A DNA stretch of 63,151 nucleotides. It comes from Triparma columacea. Its lineage: Eukaryota > Sar > Bolidophyceae > Parmales > Triparmaceae. The notes under the pieces are model-generated. The model saw only the letters and a program-made list of their open reading frames with translations. It was not told the DNA's origin and did no database searches. The stretch is taken from assembly GCA_030267965.1 (NCBI GenBank), contig BRYA01000480.1, positions 1,067 through 64,217 on the forward strand, given 5' to 3'. Below, in pieces: positions 63,084 to 63,151 of this stretch (position 1 is the stretch's first letter; each line of letters starts with the position of its first letter). Both the position numbers and the translations under genes were made by a program.

Positions 63084-63151
63084 GGGTTAGGGTTAGGGTT
63101 AGGGTTAGGGTTAGGGTTAGGGTTAGGGTTAGGGTTAGGGTTAGGGTTAGG
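63084..63151 (+). repeat. Telomeric repeat (TTAGGG)n, chromosome end
   Basis: Ten perfect TTAGGG units plus TTAGG from 63087 to the window end, preceded by GGG. The G-rich strand runs 5' to 3' towards the right edge, as at a natural chromosome end. Confidence 0.98.

Noticed and set aside
1..63151. tRNA, rRNA or snRNA genes
   Set aside because: I looked through the intergenic stretches for clover-leaf or conserved box sequences and found none I could support by eye; tRNAscan-SE and Infernal would decide.

Overview
This is a 63 kb piece of a compact, intron-containing nuclear genome that runs into a chromosome end on the right: the last 68 bases are (TTAGGG)n in telomere orientation. Introns are short (about 65-235 nt), start mostly GTGAG or GTAAG, usually carry a CTAAC/CTAAY branch-point sequence, and end in a strongly C/T-rich tract plus CAG or TAG. 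The gene content (BspA-type LRR tandem genes, U-box/Sel1 tandem genes, ANK-MYND protein, fused HisHF, HflX GTPase with a hydrophobic leader, P4H with ShKT, START-domain giant membrane protein, LRRIQ1-like flagellar-type protein) fits a stramenopile. A small marine photosynthetic lineage near diatoms (Parmales/Bolidophyceae) is my best guess, by inference only.

Layout. 1-31 kb holds conserved housekeeping genes, largely in alternating orientation: Pumilio (+), eIF5A (-), HflX (+), sulfotransferase (-), a BIRC6-like E2 (+), two tandem U-box/Sel1 genes (-), an unrecognised gene crossed by an assembly gap (+), a small membrane protein (-), two tandem BspA-like LRR genes (+), DJ-1/PfpI (+), HisHF (-), ANK-MYND (-), an unrecognised three-exon gene (+), ribosomal protein uS15/RPS13 (-) and eIF4B (+). 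30-39 kb holds a small polytopic membrane protein (-), VPS8 of CORVET (+), an unrecognised gene crossed by a second gap (-) and a Cys-rich membrane-anchored protein (+). At 39.24-39.74 kb lies a sharply AT-rich island (131 G+C in 500 bases by hand count). 39.8-52.9 kb holds a GH10 xylanase (+), LRRIQ1-like (-), a second sulfotransferase (-), a DDX60-like DEVH helicase (+) and a prolyl 4-hydroxylase (-).

54.0-61.4 kb is one intronless 7.44 kb reading frame for a 2479-residue protein: START-like modules followed by two copies of an approximately 8-helix membrane domain. I see it as the most unusual object in the window. 61.4-63.1 kb is gene-free subtelomere with palindromes and a degenerate 153-bp repeat, then the telomere.

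Functional links: eIF5A, eIF4B, RPS13 and Pumilio act in translation or mRNA control. The U-box proteins and the E2 belong to ubiquitin signalling. VPS8 acts in endosomal tethering. No operon-like logic is expected. The neighbour relations that matter are tandem duplications and shared short divergent promoters (46815-46940, 31052-31200, 37730-37885). Where exons are listed, the joins were chosen by splice consensus and checked to keep the reading frame; transcript data were not available.
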